A stretch of DNA of 64,000 bases from contig CAKOIQ010000004.1 in assembly GCA_934086935.1 (NCBI GenBank), positions 1 through 64,000 of the forward strand, given 5' to 3'. Shown piece by piece: positions 24,972-33,878 of the stretch; within the stretch, counting starts at the first letter, position 1, and every line of letters begins with the position of its first letter. Under the pieces are notes generated by a model. It was not told the DNA's origin. It did not search any database and saw nothing but the letters and a program-made list of their open reading frames with translations. Made by a program: the position numbers and the translations under genes. This DNA is from an uncultured Bacilli bacterium (GTDB lineage: Bacteria > Bacillota_I > Bacilli_A > RF39 > UBA660).

Positions 24972-25397
24972 ATGGAAGATTTAATTTATGTTGTTGGAAC
25001 TGCTTTTATTAAAGACGGAAAAGTATTAATAAGTATGTCACAAAGAAGTTCTAAAAAAGGAAAATACACATTAGTTGGTGGCGGAGTTGAAAAAGGGGAA
25101 ACATTTAAAGAAGCAGCCAGAAGAGAAATTAAAGAAGAAATAGCAAATGGTTTTGATATTGATGAAAACGAATTAGAAGAAATATTATGCTTTAGAGAAC
25201 CCGCTTTATCAGACCCATCATTAACTATTGAAATGCATATGATGCTAGCAAAAAAAGCAATAAATGTTGAATTAATTCCCAATGAAGAAATAATTGAATA
25301 TAAATGGTTTGGCTTGGATGATGATGATTTATATGTGTCAACTGCCATAAAAGATCACTTTATTCCCTGGGCTGTTGCTAATAAAATAATGTATTAG
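24972..25397 (+). CDS. Nudix hydrolase
   Basis: GGGVEKGETFKEAARREIKE followed by EI is a full Nudix box, which binds Mg2+ and cleaves nucleoside diphosphates linked to another group. The preceding SKKGKYTLVG and the later ALSDPSLTIEMHMMLAKK give the rest of the small alpha/beta fold; the substrate cannot be told. GAGGT (24963-24967) selects ATG 24972 over an in-frame upstream ATG inside rlmH. It lies in the rplI-ung run. Confidence 0.85.
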   Translation: MEDLIYVVGTAFIKDGKVLISMSQRSSKKGKYTLVGGGVEKGETFKEAARREIKEEIANGFDIDENELEEILCFREPALSDPSLTIEMHMMLAKKAINVELIPNEEIIEYKWFGLDDDDLYVSTAIKDHFIPWAVANKIMY

Positions 25398-25404
25398 GAT
25401 ATTT

Positions 25405-26592
25405 ATGAATAAAACAATTAAAAAAATATTAACAGTATTTGCTTTATTTGCACTAGCAGATGGTATTTATTATAATTTTTTAGAATTGTGGTTAGCTGAA
25501 AATGGAATGCAGATTAAAACCATTGGAACTGTATTTAGCCTTTGTTCAATCCTAACCGTTTCAACTATATTCTTATGTTCAAATTTAGTTAAAAGAAATA
25601 AACTAAAAAAGTTTACAAACATATTATTTCTTGTAAAAACAATAATTTTAATAGTTTTATTTTTCTTAAATAAAACCGGGTTAAATGTATTAATAAGATT
25701 TTTAGTTATGCTAGATTGGTGTATTGATACAGAGATAATAGTATCGATATACCCATTAATATCTAATATAAAAAAAGACAATAATGCATTTGCTCTAAAA
25801 TCATTAATATACAATGGATTTTATTATATAGGAGTAGTAATAGTTGGTTTCTTATTAGGCAAGCAAATATCACTAATAAAAATTTCATATAATTCCTATG
25901 TATTAATATCATTTATTCTTATGTTATTATGTGGTGTCTTGTTCACACAAATAGATTATGAACCAGAACGTCAACATAAAGATGAAACAAAATCAATTAT
26001 CACAAACGTAATAAAAGATATTAAGCACGATAAAATATCAAAATATTATCTATTATTTTTATTATTTGGTGAAATATCTTTTTATACAGTAATGGGAATT
26101 CTACTAACAATATTAATAAAAAACTTTGATTATCAGCCGGCAGTTGCATCTAATATTAAATTAATATCAGGAATTATCGCTGTACTTTTAGGATATTTAG
26201 TTTTAGCTAAATTTACATTTAAAAACAATTATATTAATTTTACAATTAAGTATATAATAAGATACTTATTATATATAATTGCAGTTTTAATTCCTACTAA
26301 ACCCGTAATTTTAATAGCAATAATGTATGCTAGATTATTATCTTGCTGTTATGTAAACATCACAGATGCACCTTATATAAATAGATTCAATGGAGATGAA
26401 CAATTATCATTTTCTAATTTTAGAGAAATGATTAGTTATTTAGGTAGAGCAATAGGAACATATCTTTGTGGAATAACATTTGCAGTAGGAATAACTACGA
26501 ATTTATTTTTAGCATCAATATTTTGTTTACTACAAATAATAACTGGATTAACAGCATTATATTTATATAATCAAGAAAGGAAAACAATATGA
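25405..26592 (+). CDS. MFS-type membrane transporter
   Basis: The 395-residue protein has 11-12 hydrophobic helices in two halves separated by a hydrophilic loop around residues 185-215 (YEPERQHKDETKS). The LADGIYYNFLELWLAENGMQ start and the pattern of short basic loops (KRNKLKKFTN) fit a major facilitator permease, without a substrate signature. It overlaps ung by four bases (ATGA) and is preceded by a Nudix gene, so it may be part of a read-through operon rather than functionally related. Confidence 0.7.
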   Translation: MNKTIKKILTVFALFALADGIYYNFLELWLAENGMQIKTIGTVFSLCSILTVSTIFLCSNLVKRNKLKKFTNILFLVKTIILIVLFFLNKTGLNVLIRFLVMLDWCIDTEIIVSIYPLISNIKKDNNAFALKSLIYNGFYYIGVVIVGFLLGKQISLIKISYNSYVLISFILMLLCGVLFTQIDYEPERQHKDETKSIITNVIKDIKHDKISKYYLLFLLFGEISFYTVMGILLTILIKNFDYQPAVASNIKLISGIIAVLLGYLVLAKFTFKNNYINFTIKYIIRYLLYIIAVLIPTKPVILIAIMYARLLSCCYVNITDAPYINRFNGDEQLSFSNFREMISYLGRAIGTYLCGITFAVGITTNLFLASIFCLLQIITGLTALYLYNQERKTI

Positions 26593-27248
26593 TAGGAAAT
26601 GACTGGGATGATAAATTATCAATAGTTTGGAATAGTCCGGGATTTCATAAATTTTGGCATATAATAGAACATGAATATCAAACTAAGACAATTTATCCAA
26701 CTCAAAATAATATTTTTAATGCATTAAAATTAACCCCATATTCAAACACTAAAGTTGTAATAGTAGGGCAAGATCCTTATCACGGTGAAAATCAAGCCCA
26801 CGGCTTATCGTTTTCTGTTCAAAAAGGTGTACAATTACCACCATCTTTAAAAAACATTTACAAAGAAATATACGACGATTTAGGTATCGAAGAACCAAAC
26901 TGTGGTGATTTAACAAAATGGGCTAAAGAAGGCGTTCTTTTACTAAACTCTTCATTAACTGTTATAAAAGATATGCCAAATAGTCATCAAAATATCGGAT
27001 GGAGTAACTTAACAGATTATATTATTAAAGTTTTAAATCAAAAGGAAGAACCAGTAGTATTTATCTTATGGGGTAACTTTGCTAAGAGCAAAAAACAATT
27101 TATTACTAATAAAAAACATTTAATTTTAGAATCAACACATCCATCACCCTTTAGCGCTAGTAGTGGTTTTTTTGGTAGCCATCCCTTTAGTAAAACAAAT
27201 GCATTCCTAGATGCTCATGGCTTAGAACCAATTAATTGGCAACTATAA
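26589..27248 (+). CDS. ung: Uracil-DNA glycosylase, family 1
   Basis: All family-1 motifs are seen: VVIVGQDPYHGENQAHGLSF (water-activating Asp, Tyr that excludes thymine), GVLLLNSSLTV (uracil pocket), VFILWGNFAKSKK and HPSPFSASSGFFGSHPFSKT (minor-groove Leu/Ser loop). It removes uracil from DNA at the start of base excision repair. 219 residues is standard. It is the last gene of the run and a terminator follows immediately. Confidence 0.96.
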   Translation: MIGNDWDDKLSIVWNSPGFHKFWHIIEHEYQTKTIYPTQNNIFNALKLTPYSNTKVVIVGQDPYHGENQAHGLSFSVQKGVQLPPSLKNIYKEIYDDLGIEEPNCGDLTKWAKEGVLLLNSSLTVIKDMPNSHQNIGWSNLTDYIIKVLNQKEEPVVFILWGNFAKSKKQFITNKKHLILESTHPSPFSASSGFFGSHPFSKTNAFLDAHGLEPINWQL

Positions 27249-27271
27249 AAGACTGTGTAAAGTCTTTTTTT
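27248..27271 (+). terminator. Rho-independent terminator
   Basis: AAAGACT / AGTCTTT stem with a GTGTAA loop and T-run, just after ung. Confidence 0.85.
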
Positions 27272-27785
27272 CATTTAAAAAACTTTTTATTTTCACATTA
27301 TTTTCAAATAACTTTTATATCCTTATTACAGGAGTTAGGAATAATATCCAGTTAATAGTAAATATATAACATCTACTTATAAATTAACCCTACTACTCAG
27401 TAACTATTAACACTCCTAATGACAACTTTAAAATATAATTCACTCCAATATTTTAAAGATAAATTAGTATATTAATAATATTACTATTCATAATTACAAA
27501 TTAAGAAAAAGAGAAAAAAGTATGGAATAGATTATTAAAATATACAAATAAAAAGGTATATTTAATTTACAGCACCTCCAAATATTAAACGTAATACCTT
27601 ACTTCATGCTAAGTAAATTATAAACATATTATACTGTTGAAATTAAATATAACTAACTTGTCATTAAAAGAAAGAAGGTGATAATAATAGATTTTATGGG
27701 TTATCTAATTTAATAATTAATTAATATAACCAAACAAACATCAAAAAATAGATAACGATTTTAATAAAATCTTTAAGATAAAAAC
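27272..27785. other. Gene-free stretch with decayed gene traces
   Basis: No ORF with credible protein sequence exists here on either strand. Two things stand out. At 27671-27680 a good AGAAGGTGAT ribosome binding site is followed by ATAATAG instead of a start codon, as if a gene start had been lost. At 27335-27419 there is an inverted pair, TTAGGA + GTTAATAGT against ACTATTAAC + TCCTAA, with a 43-base loop and a bulge; it may be a folded RNA or a relic. The terminator at the right end has no plus-strand gene to serve. Confidence 0.5.
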
Positions 27786-27810
27786 AAAGGACTAAATTTT
27801 AGTCCTTTTT
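27786..27810. terminator. Bidirectional terminator (lemA side)
   Basis: Nearly perfect palindrome AAAGGACTAAA / TTTAGTCCTTT with A-run left and T-run right. It ends the minus-strand LemA gene. Confidence 0.8.
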
Positions 27811-28357
27811 ATAATTTAAAATCATTAATATCATCATCAAACATATCCTTGCCATCAAAGAAAGTTTGTACTTTAATATGATGAATAAAAGCAATAATAT
27901 TTGATGGAAATTTTTTAATTGTTTTATTTAATAAGTTTGTATATTTATTATAAAAACTCTTTGTTGCTTCTAGCTTTTCATTACATTCATATATTTCATT
28001 ATAATAATTGTTAAATCTTACATCGCCACTTAAATTTTCATAATCAGACTTAATTTTATCAATTAAATTATTAATTTCCGTAAGTTTCCTTTCAAAATCA
28101 AAACTAGAGATATTCATTGTTTTAACTTTTTTAAGTTCATCAAAAACTTTTGCATCAACTTCTGTTTCTTCGACAATAACATCCTTAATTAATAATAAAT
28201 TATCATATTTTTTTCTTAACAGATCATCTATAATACTTTCAGCCTCATTTATCTTAATTTTATAAGCTTGTAAATTATTATAATTAACAATATATATAAT
28301 TGTAACTACTCCTACCAATATTACAATTGTAAGAAGTATAGTCATAATACTATCCAT
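27809..28357 (-). CDS. LemA-family protein
   Basis: An N-terminal helix (residues 5-25) is followed by a coiled helical domain. The LemA signature is at the end: ATKSFYNKYTNLLNKTIKKF then PSNIIAFIHHIK, matching the family's FYN...N..I..FPSNLIA. The middle is more acidic and diverged than typical (IDDLLRKKYDNLLLIKDVIV). LemA proteins are membrane-tethered helical bundles of unknown role. AAGGTGAAAG precedes its ATG at 28357. Single-gene unit. Confidence 0.85.
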   Translation of the reverse strand: MDSIMTILLTIVILVGVVTIIYIVNYNNLQAYKIKINEAESIIDDLLRKKYDNLLLIKDVIVEETEVDAKVFDELKKVKTMNISSFDFERKLTEINNLIDKIKSDYENLSGDVRFNNYYNEIYECNEKLEATKSFYNKYTNLLNKTIKKFPSNIIAFIHHIKVQTFFDGKDMFDDDINDFKL

Positions 28358-28413
28358 ACTTTCACCTTAAATAATTATATCATAATATAGTCTAAAAAAA
28401 TACCAGTAATTTA

Positions 28414-28422
28414 TGGTATACT
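28414..28422 (+). promoter_or_regulatory. Extended -10 promoter (MBL hydrolase)
   Basis: TG 28414-28415, one base, TATACT 28417-28422; AAGGTGAT follows before ATG 28439. Confidence 0.6.
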
Positions 28423-28438
28423 TGCTAAGGTGATCAAT

Positions 28439-28954
28439 ATGAATATAAAAACAATACCAGTCGGAATATTACAAACTAACTGCTATATATTAACTAAGAA
28501 TAATCAAACTCTAATAATAGATCCCGGCGATGAACCCGAAAAACTCAAAAATGAAATTAACACAAAAGTAATAGGAATTTTAGTAACCCATTATCACTTT
28601 GACCATGTAGGAGCCTTAGATCAAATAAAAGAAATATATCATTGCCCAGTTTATGACATATCTAATTTATATGAAGGTATAAATCACATTGGACCATTTA
28701 AATTTAAAGTTATTAAAACTCCCGGACATACAAGCGATTTGGTAAGTTATTTATTTGAAAACAATCTATTTTGTGGAGATTTTATTTTTAAAGGAAGCAT
28801 TGGAAGATGTGATTTACCATCTGGAAATTTTCAAGAAATGCAAAAAAGTATAGCTCAAATAATAAAATATGACCAAGACATAATAATATATCCTGGTCAT
28901 GGTTCTAAAACAACATTAAAAGAAGAAATAAACAATCTAATAAGTTATCTCTGA
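28439..28954 (+). CDS. MBL-fold hydrolase (glyoxalase II-like)
   Basis: Short (171 residues) metallo-beta-lactamase protein with the zinc ligands VTHYHFDHVGA, His in KTPGHTSD, Asp in LFCGDFIFKGS and His in IYPGHGSKT. Family members hydrolyse thioesters such as S-lactoylglutathione-type compounds, but the C-terminal domain of true glyoxalase II is absent, so this is a YcbL-like enzyme. ATG 28439 is chosen over GTG 28430, which is part of the AAGGTG ribosome binding site. Its last 18 bases overlap the convergent gerQ-like gene. Confidence 0.88.
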   Translation: MNIKTIPVGILQTNCYILTKNNQTLIIDPGDEPEKLKNEINTKVIGILVTHYHFDHVGALDQIKEIYHCPVYDISNLYEGINHIGPFKFKVIKTPGHTSDLVSYLFENNLFCGDFIFKGSIGRCDLPSGNFQEMQKSIAQIIKYDQDIIIYPGHGSKTTLKEEINNLISYL

Positions 28955-29275
28955 ATAAGAATGATTGTAAACAATCTTTTCATCAAATTCAACAAAATTA
29001 AGATAGATTAGTAAAATTAGTTGCCATTTACCAGTCTTAGGATCACTCATAACTAAATGATCTTTACCAGCTTCTTCAATAATGCCTTCAAATATTTTAT
29101 CTCTCCAAGTGTTAGAATCTGGAAAAGAAAAATATGCCTTAGCTTTTTTTCCTTTATTTAATCTTAAAATATTTTCAATATAACTTTGTTCATTATCAAC
29201 ATCATTACCAATAGGAGCATTATTTAAATTCATATCTCCTTGATAATTAGCGTTTGGATAATAAGCACCATTCAT
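28937..29275 (-). CDS. gerQ: GerQ-like spore coat protein
   Basis: The C-terminal 80 residues follow GerQ (YwdL) closely: QSYIENILRLNKGKKAKAYF, FPDSNTWRDKIFEGIIEEAG, KDHLVMSDPKTGKWQL and LIYLNFVEFDEKI. In Bacillus, GerQ is an inner coat protein cross-linked by transglutaminase and needed to place the cortex hydrolase CwlJ. The N-terminal 30 residues (YYPNANYQGDMNLNNAP) are Asn/Tyr/Gly-rich, as in coat proteins. GAGGTGAT supports ATG 29275 rather than GTG 29284. It overlaps the MBL gene tail to tail. Family call firm; a spore role in this organism is inference. Confidence 0.85.
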   Translation of the reverse strand: MNGAYYPNANYQGDMNLNNAPIGNDVDNEQSYIENILRLNKGKKAKAYFSFPDSNTWRDKIFEGIIEEAGKDHLVMSDPKTGKWQLILLIYLNFVEFDEKIVYNHSYSEITY

Positions 29276-29291
29276 TAAAATCACCTCTATA

Positions 29292-29320
29292 TAAATTATG
29301 TAAATTAAAATAAAATATTC
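29292..29320 (-). promoter_or_regulatory. Possible sigma-E/sigma-K-type promoter of gerQ
   Basis: On the minus strand GAATATT (29320-29314) and CATAATTTA (29300-29292) are separated by 13 bases, close to the mother-cell sigma-E consensus KMATATT...CATAnnnT. In DNA this AT-rich, a chance match is quite possible, and the start would fall right at the ribosome binding site. Confidence 0.25.
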
Positions 29321-29323
29321 TAT

Positions 29324-29352
29324 TTGACAAATTATATTTTTTATAGTATTAT
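29324..29352 (+). promoter_or_regulatory. Promoter of the T-box-lysS unit
   Basis: Perfect TTGACA 29324-29329, 17 bases, TATTAT 29347-29352; start expected near 29359. Confidence 0.85.
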
Positions 29353-29358
29353 CTAGGC

Positions 29359-29560
29359 ATAAATCAAAGAAGAGGACGAGTAATATTGTGTCTTACTTAT
29401 AGAGAGTTAACGGTTGGTGTAAGTTAATAGTAAAGTAATATGAATAAAAACCTTGGAGTGAGTTATCCGGTAAATTACCGTTATCAGTTAAGAGAATCAG
29501 TTAATGATTGAAGAAGGGTGGTACCACGATTATTCGTCCCTTTAATCATTAACTTTTTTT
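29359..29560 (+). ncRNA. T-box leader, lysine type
   Basis: A 200-base leader before lysS with the invariant T-box sequence AAGGGTGGTACCACG (29514-29528), the AGAGAG k-turn element (29401-29406), and a terminator made of TTAATGATT (29501-29509) and AATCATTAA (29544-29552) with T7. The likely specifier is AAA at 29446-29448, in GAAT-AAA, matching lysine. Uncharged tRNA-Lys would stabilise the antiterminator and allow lysS transcription. Confidence 0.92.
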
Positions 29561-29581
29561 ATTTTAGAAAGAAGGAATATT

Positions 29582-31066
29582 ATGAGAGAATTTACTGATC
29601 AAGAATTAATTAGAAGAGAAAAAGCTCAAAAAATTAGAGAACAAGGAATTGATCCATTCGGTCATCGTTTTGAAAGAACCGCTTTAGCAGCAGAAATCAA
29701 AGAAAAATATCAAGATGTAGAACACGATGCATTTGAAAACATTAATGATGTCTATACAGTAGCAGGAAGAATTATGTTTATTCGTAAAATGGGTAAAGCA
29801 TCATTCTTCAGTATTCAAGATAAAAGTGGAAAAATTCAAATTTATATTTCTATTAATGATGTTGGAGAAGAAACATATACATTATTTAAGACCGCTGACA
29901 TTGGTGATATCGTTGGTGTAACTGGTAAAGTTATGAAAACACAAACTGGTGAAATTACTTTAAAATGTCAAGAATATACTCATTTAGTAAAAGCCTTAAG
30001 ACCTTTACCTGAAAAGTTCCACGGTTTAACCGATATTGAAGAAAGATATCGCCGTAGATATGTTGACTTAATCATGAATGAAGATTCTAAAAAGGTAGCT
30101 TTTACTAGACCTAAAATTATTAGATGTATACAAAACTTTATGGATAATCGTGGATATACTGAAGTTGAAACACCTATTTTAAATACCCTTTTAACCGGAG
30201 CATCTGCTAGACCATTCATAACCCATCATAATACTCAAGATATGGATATGTATCTTAGAATAGCCTTAGAATTACCTTTAAAAAGACTATTAGTTGGTGG
30301 TATGGAATCAGTTTATGAAATTGGCAGAACCTTTAGAAATGAAGGAATGGATCCAATGCATAATCCAGAATTTACCTTAATGGAAGCATATCAAGCATAT
30401 TCAAATCTAGAAGGCATGATGGAAATGACAGAAAATATGTTTAAAACCATTGCTAAAGAAGTATTTGGAAAATATACATATAACTGGAATGAAAATGAAA
30501 TTGATTTAGAAGGTCCATGGAAGAAAATTAGTATGGTAGATGCTATCAAAGAAAAAACTGGAATTGATTTTCAAAAAGAAATGACAGTAGAGGAAGCTTT
30601 AGAATTAGCTAAAGAACATAATATTGAAGTTGAAGAACATCAAAAGAATGTTGGACATATTATCAATTTATTTTTTGAAAAATACGTAGAAGAAACCTTA
30701 ATTCAACCAACATTCTTATATGGTCATCCAGTTGAAATATCTCCATTAACTAAAAGAAATCCAGAAGATCCTAGATTTGTAGATCGTTTTGAATTATTTA
30801 TTGGAGGTAAAGAATTTGCTAATGCTTACACAGAATTAAATGATCCTATTGATCAATTAGAAAGATTTGAAGAACAATTAAAAGAAAAAGAATTAGGAAA
30901 TGACGAAGCTAATGATATTGATATGGACTTTATTGAAGCATTAGAGTATGGAATGCCTCCAGCTGGTGGCATTGGATACGGAATTGACCGACTAGTTATG
31001 TTCTTTACTGAGTCATCAAGCATCAGAGATGTAATATTATTTCCAACAATGAAGAAAAAAGCCTAA
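29582..31066 (+). CDS. lysS: Lysyl-tRNA synthetase, class II
   Basis: The N-terminal anticodon-binding OB domain (about 55-155: [20 protein letters not shown]) precedes the class II core: [15 protein letters not shown] leads into motif 1, [20 protein letters not shown] is motif 2, and [17 protein letters not shown] is motif 3. It charges tRNA-Lys. The 494 residues are a normal length. It is controlled by the T-box upstream; AAGAAGGA precedes ATG 29582. The stop codon sits in the terminator. Confidence 0.97.
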   Translation: MREFTDQELIRREKAQKIREQGIDPFGHRFERTALAAEIKEKYQDVEHDAFENINDVYTVAGRIMFIRKMGKASFFSIQDKSGKIQIYISINDVGEETYTLFKTADIGDIVGVTGKVMKTQTGEITLKCQEYTHLVKALRPLPEKFHGLTDIEERYRRRYVDLIMNEDSKKVAFTRPKIIRCIQNFMDNRGYTEVETPILNTLLTGASARPFITHHNTQDMDMYLRIALELPLKRLLVGGMESVYEIGRTFRNEGMDPMHNPEFTLMEAYQAYSNLEGMMEMTENMFKTIAKEVFGKYTYNWNENEIDLEGPWKKISMVDAIKEKTGIDFQKEMTVEEALELAKEHNIEVEEHQKNVGHIINLFFEKYVEETLIQPTFLYGHPVEISPLTKRNPEDPRFVDRFELFIGGKEFANAYTELNDPIDQLERFEEQLKEKELGNDEANDIDMDFIEALEYGMPPAGGIGYGIDRLVMFFTESSSIRDVILFPTMKKKA

Positions 31067-31084
31067 ATAAAGGCTTTTTTTAGT
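31057..31084 (+). terminator. Rho-independent terminator
   Basis: AAAAGCCT / AGGCTTTT stem with T-run overlapping the lysS stop. Confidence 0.88.
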
Positions 31085-31123
31085 CGAAAAATGCAAAAAA
31101 ACTTTTTTATTTTTATTTATTAA

Positions 31124-31132
31124 TGTTATAAT
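31124..31132 (+). promoter_or_regulatory. Extended -10 promoter (permease)
   Basis: TG 31124-31125, one base, TATAAT 31127-31132; AGAGGAGG follows before ATG 31152. Confidence 0.65.
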
Positions 31133-31151
31133 GTAACTAGAGGAGGTTAAA

Positions 31152-32549
31152 ATGAAAAAATTTGCAGAAAAACATGATTTAGTTAAAATTGCAGGTATCA
31201 TGGTACTAATTACTGTTCTATTAACATGGGTTATTCCCCAAGGATATTTCTCTGGTTCAGAATTAATTTCAAATGATATAACAAGAATTGGTATATTTGA
31301 TTTTTTCACTTATGGACTACTTGGAATGTATTATTTCACTGTATTAGTAACATTCTTATTTGTTCTTGGTGGTTTCTATCAAGTATTATCTAAAACCGGT
31401 GGATACCAAAAATTAACTGCTAACATGGCAAAAACATTTAAAGGAAAGGAAATATTATTTACATTAGTAGTTTCATTCATCATTGCCGCAATTTCTGCTG
31501 TAACAAATGAATATATTTTATTAATAGCAGCTGCTCCATTCTTTATTACAATAATGAAAAAAATGGGACTTGATAAAATAACTGCTTTCGTTACAACATT
31601 TGGTTCTATATTAGTAGGTGCTTTAGGTACTGTATATAGTACTAAGATTGTAGGCGCTAGTGTTCAATACTTATCAGTTGAATATAGCACATTATTATGG
31701 GCAAAATTATTAGTATTTGGCCTAACATATGTAATTTTCAATGTTTTTACAGTATTACATATCGTTAAACATAAACCTACAAAAGATGAAGAAATAGTAG
31801 ACATGTTTGAAGAAACTGATGTTACTAAAAAAGACAAAGTATGGCCACTAGTTGTTATTTTGATATTAGCAGCCATTGTTGCTATCATGGCATATTTACC
31901 ATGGGAAGAAGTATTTGGTGTAACATGGTTTAAAACAGCTAAAGAAGTTATTCTAAAATATGAAGTATTTGATTCACCAATCTTTGGTTATATTTTAGGA
32001 AATGTAAAAGAATTTGGATCATGGGATATTTTTGGAATTCAAATTATAATGTTAATTGCAACATTATTAGTAAAATGGATTTACAAAATTAATATGAACG
32101 ATTTTCTTACTGAATTCGGTGAAGGATTTAAAAAAGTAGGAAAAATGGTTATCTTACTATTACTTACTTATTTAATATTAGAATTTACCGCTATGTTCCC
32201 AGTAATTCCAACAATTGTAGATTGGATTATATCATTAAGTAGTAAATTTAATGTATTATTAACTACAGTTTCTGGTTTATTAACATCAGCATTTACAGTA
32301 GAATATTCATACACAGTTAATTTAATTGGAACATTCTTAATAACTAAATTTGCTGATTTTACAGACCAAATAGCATTAATTTTACAATTAACATATGGTT
32401 ATGTAGGCTTTTTCATTCCATCTTCAGCTATCCTTTTAATGGGATTATCATACTTAGGAATCTCTTATAAAGAATGGATGAAATATATTTGGAAATTCTT
32501 ACTTATCATGTTAGCTTTAATTATAATATTATTAGTAATTATTTGTTAA
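31152..32549 (+). CDS. YfcC/DcuC-like membrane permease
   Basis: 465 residues with about 11 membrane helices. TWVIPQGYFSG near residue 25, LFVLGGFYQVLSKTGGYQKL near 75, and the polar AISAVTNEYILLIAAAPFF in the middle of a helix follow the arrangement of YfcC/DcuC-type carriers, which move C4-dicarboxylates or amino acids. Substrate unknown. Two membrane halves are separated by a charged loop (TKDEEIVDMFEETDVTKK). It sits alone between the lysS and pheST units with its own promoter and terminator; lysine transport is a possibility only by position. Confidence 0.6.
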   Translation: MKKFAEKHDLVKIAGIMVLITVLLTWVIPQGYFSGSELISNDITRIGIFDFFTYGLLGMYYFTVLVTFLFVLGGFYQVLSKTGGYQKLTANMAKTFKGKEILFTLVVSFIIAAISAVTNEYILLIAAAPFFITIMKKMGLDKITAFVTTFGSILVGALGTVYSTKIVGASVQYLSVEYSTLLWAKLLVFGLTYVIFNVFTVLHIVKHKPTKDEEIVDMFEETDVTKKDKVWPLVVILILAAIVAIMAYLPWEEVFGVTWFKTAKEVILKYEVFDSPIFGYILGNVKEFGSWDIFGIQIIMLIATLLVKWIYKINMNDFLTEFGEGFKKVGKMVILLLLTYLILEFTAMFPVIPTIVDWIISLSSKFNVLLTTVSGLLTSAFTVEYSYTVNLIGTFLITKFADFTDQIALILQLTYGYVGFFIPSSAILLMGLSYLGISYKEWMKYIWKFLLIMLALIIILLVIIC

Positions 32550-32552
32550 CTT

Positions 32553-32582
32553 AAAAGACACAATATAAAGTGTCTTTTTTTA
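32553..32582 (+). terminator. Rho-independent terminator
   Basis: AAAAGACAC / GTGTCTTTT stem with an eight-base loop and T-run. Confidence 0.87.
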
Positions 32583-32602
32583 AGCTTAATTACTTATATT
32601 AA

Positions 32603-32631
32603 TTGACTTAACTTATAATAAATGATACAAT
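32603..32631 (+). promoter_or_regulatory. Promoter of the T-box-pheST unit
   Basis: TTGACT 32603-32608, 17 bases, TACAAT 32626-32631. Start expected near 32638. Confidence 0.8.
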
Positions 32632-32637
32632 CAAAAC

Positions 32638-32848
32638 TGTAATGCGAAGATTATATCTAAGTAGTTATATACCAATTTTAAGAGAGTAAATATTATTAGC
32701 TGAAAGTATTTATAAATTAAAGTATATAATGAATTTCAATATAGGAGCATTAATCGCAGATGAGCGTTATTCAAATAAGTGCATGAAATTCATGAATTAA
32801 GGTGGTACCACGGCCATAAGTCGTCCTTTAGTTTATGAATTTTTTTTA
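32638..32848 (+). ncRNA. T-box leader, phenylalanine type
   Basis: The leader has the T-box AAGGTGGTACCACGG (32799-32813) and a terminator from AATTCAT (32787-32793) and ATGAATT (32835-32841) with T8. The specifier appears to be TTC (32735-32737) in GAAT-TTC, the same framing as GAAT-AAA in the lysS leader and right for tRNA-Phe. AGAGAG at about 32681 marks the k-turn. Confidence 0.92.
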
Positions 32849-32859
32849 ATGGAGGTAAA

Positions 32860-33870
32860 ATGAAAGAACAATTAAAAGAATTAGTAGAAAAAGCTAAATC
32901 AGATGCGAATTTAATAAAAAACGAAAATGACTTTTTAAATATTAAGTCAAAATATTTAGGAAAGAAAAGTGAATTAACAAAATACATGTCTGAAATTAAA
33001 GACATGTCTGTAGAAGACAAAAAGGAATATGGTCCATTATTTAATAAGATCAAAAAAGACTTTGAAGAATTATTTGCAATTAAATTAGAAGAAGCATCAA
33101 ATCGTAAAGAAGTATTAACATTTGACCCAACAATACCTTGTAAATGCAAACACGGTTCATTACATCCTGTAACTCTTGTTGGTAGAGAAGTAACAAATAT
33201 TTTAAAAAATATGGGATTCATGGTATTATCTGGACCTGAAATGGAAACTGAATACTATAACTTTGAAGCCTTAAATGTTCCTAAAACTCATCCAGCACGT
33301 GATATGCAAGATACTTATTGGTTAGATAATGGTATGCTTTTACGTACTCAAACAAGCGCTCTTCAAGTAAGAGGAATGCAAAAACATGGTGCACCAATCA
33401 AATTATGTGCTCCGGGAAGATGCTTCCGTAATGAAGATTTAGATGCATGCCATGAAAATACATTTTTCCAATTAGAAGGTATGGTAATTGATGAAAACAT
33501 TTCAATCAGTAATCTTATTTATACTATGGAAGGTATTTTAAAGGAAGTATTTCATAAAGATATTAAAGTTAGATTAAGACCTGGTTATTTTCCATTTACT
33601 GAACCGGGCTTTGAATTAGATTGTTCATGTACAATTTGTGATGGAAAAGGCTGTCCAACATGTAAAAACTCTGGTTGGTTAGAACTATGCCCTTGTGGTA
33701 TGATACATCCTAATGTTTTAGAGGAAAGCGGCATAGACAGTACTAAATACAGTGGCTTTGCTTTCGGTATTGGTTTAACAAGATTAGCCATGATGAAATA
33801 TAAAATTAATGATATAAGAGTTCTTAATTCAGGAGATTTGAGATACTTAGAAAGCTTTAATGTAAGGTAG
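32860..33870 (+). CDS. pheS: Phenylalanyl-tRNA synthetase alpha subunit
   Basis: An N-terminal coiled coil (1-90) binds tRNA. The catalytic domain has MGFMVLSGPEMETEYYNFEA, THPARDMQDTYWL, LLRTQTSALQVRGM and PGRCFRNEDLDACHENTFFQ. Before the last motif is a cysteine cluster (CSCTICDGKGCPTCKNSGWL, then CPCGM) in a place where Bacillota PheS carry a zinc-type insert; the extra cysteines in DCSC and CPCG are unusual. FAFGIGLTRLAMMKY is motif 3. pheT follows after eight bases and the T-box controls both. Confidence 0.96.
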   Translation: MKEQLKELVEKAKSDANLIKNENDFLNIKSKYLGKKSELTKYMSEIKDMSVEDKKEYGPLFNKIKKDFEELFAIKLEEASNRKEVLTFDPTIPCKCKHGSLHPVTLVGREVTNILKNMGFMVLSGPEMETEYYNFEALNVPKTHPARDMQDTYWLDNGMLLRTQTSALQVRGMQKHGAPIKLCAPGRCFRNEDLDACHENTFFQLEGMVIDENISISNLIYTMEGILKEVFHKDIKVRLRPGYFPFTEPGFELDCSCTICDGKGCPTCKNSGWLELCPCGMIHPNVLEESGIDSTKYSGFAFGIGLTRLAMMKYKINDIRVLNSGDLRYLESFNVR

Positions 33871-33878
33871 GTGAAAAC

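Noticed and set aside
28937..28954. 18-base overlap of the MBL gene and gerQ as an annotation error
   Set aside because: Both C-termini match family patterns up to their stops, so the tail-to-tail overlap is real.
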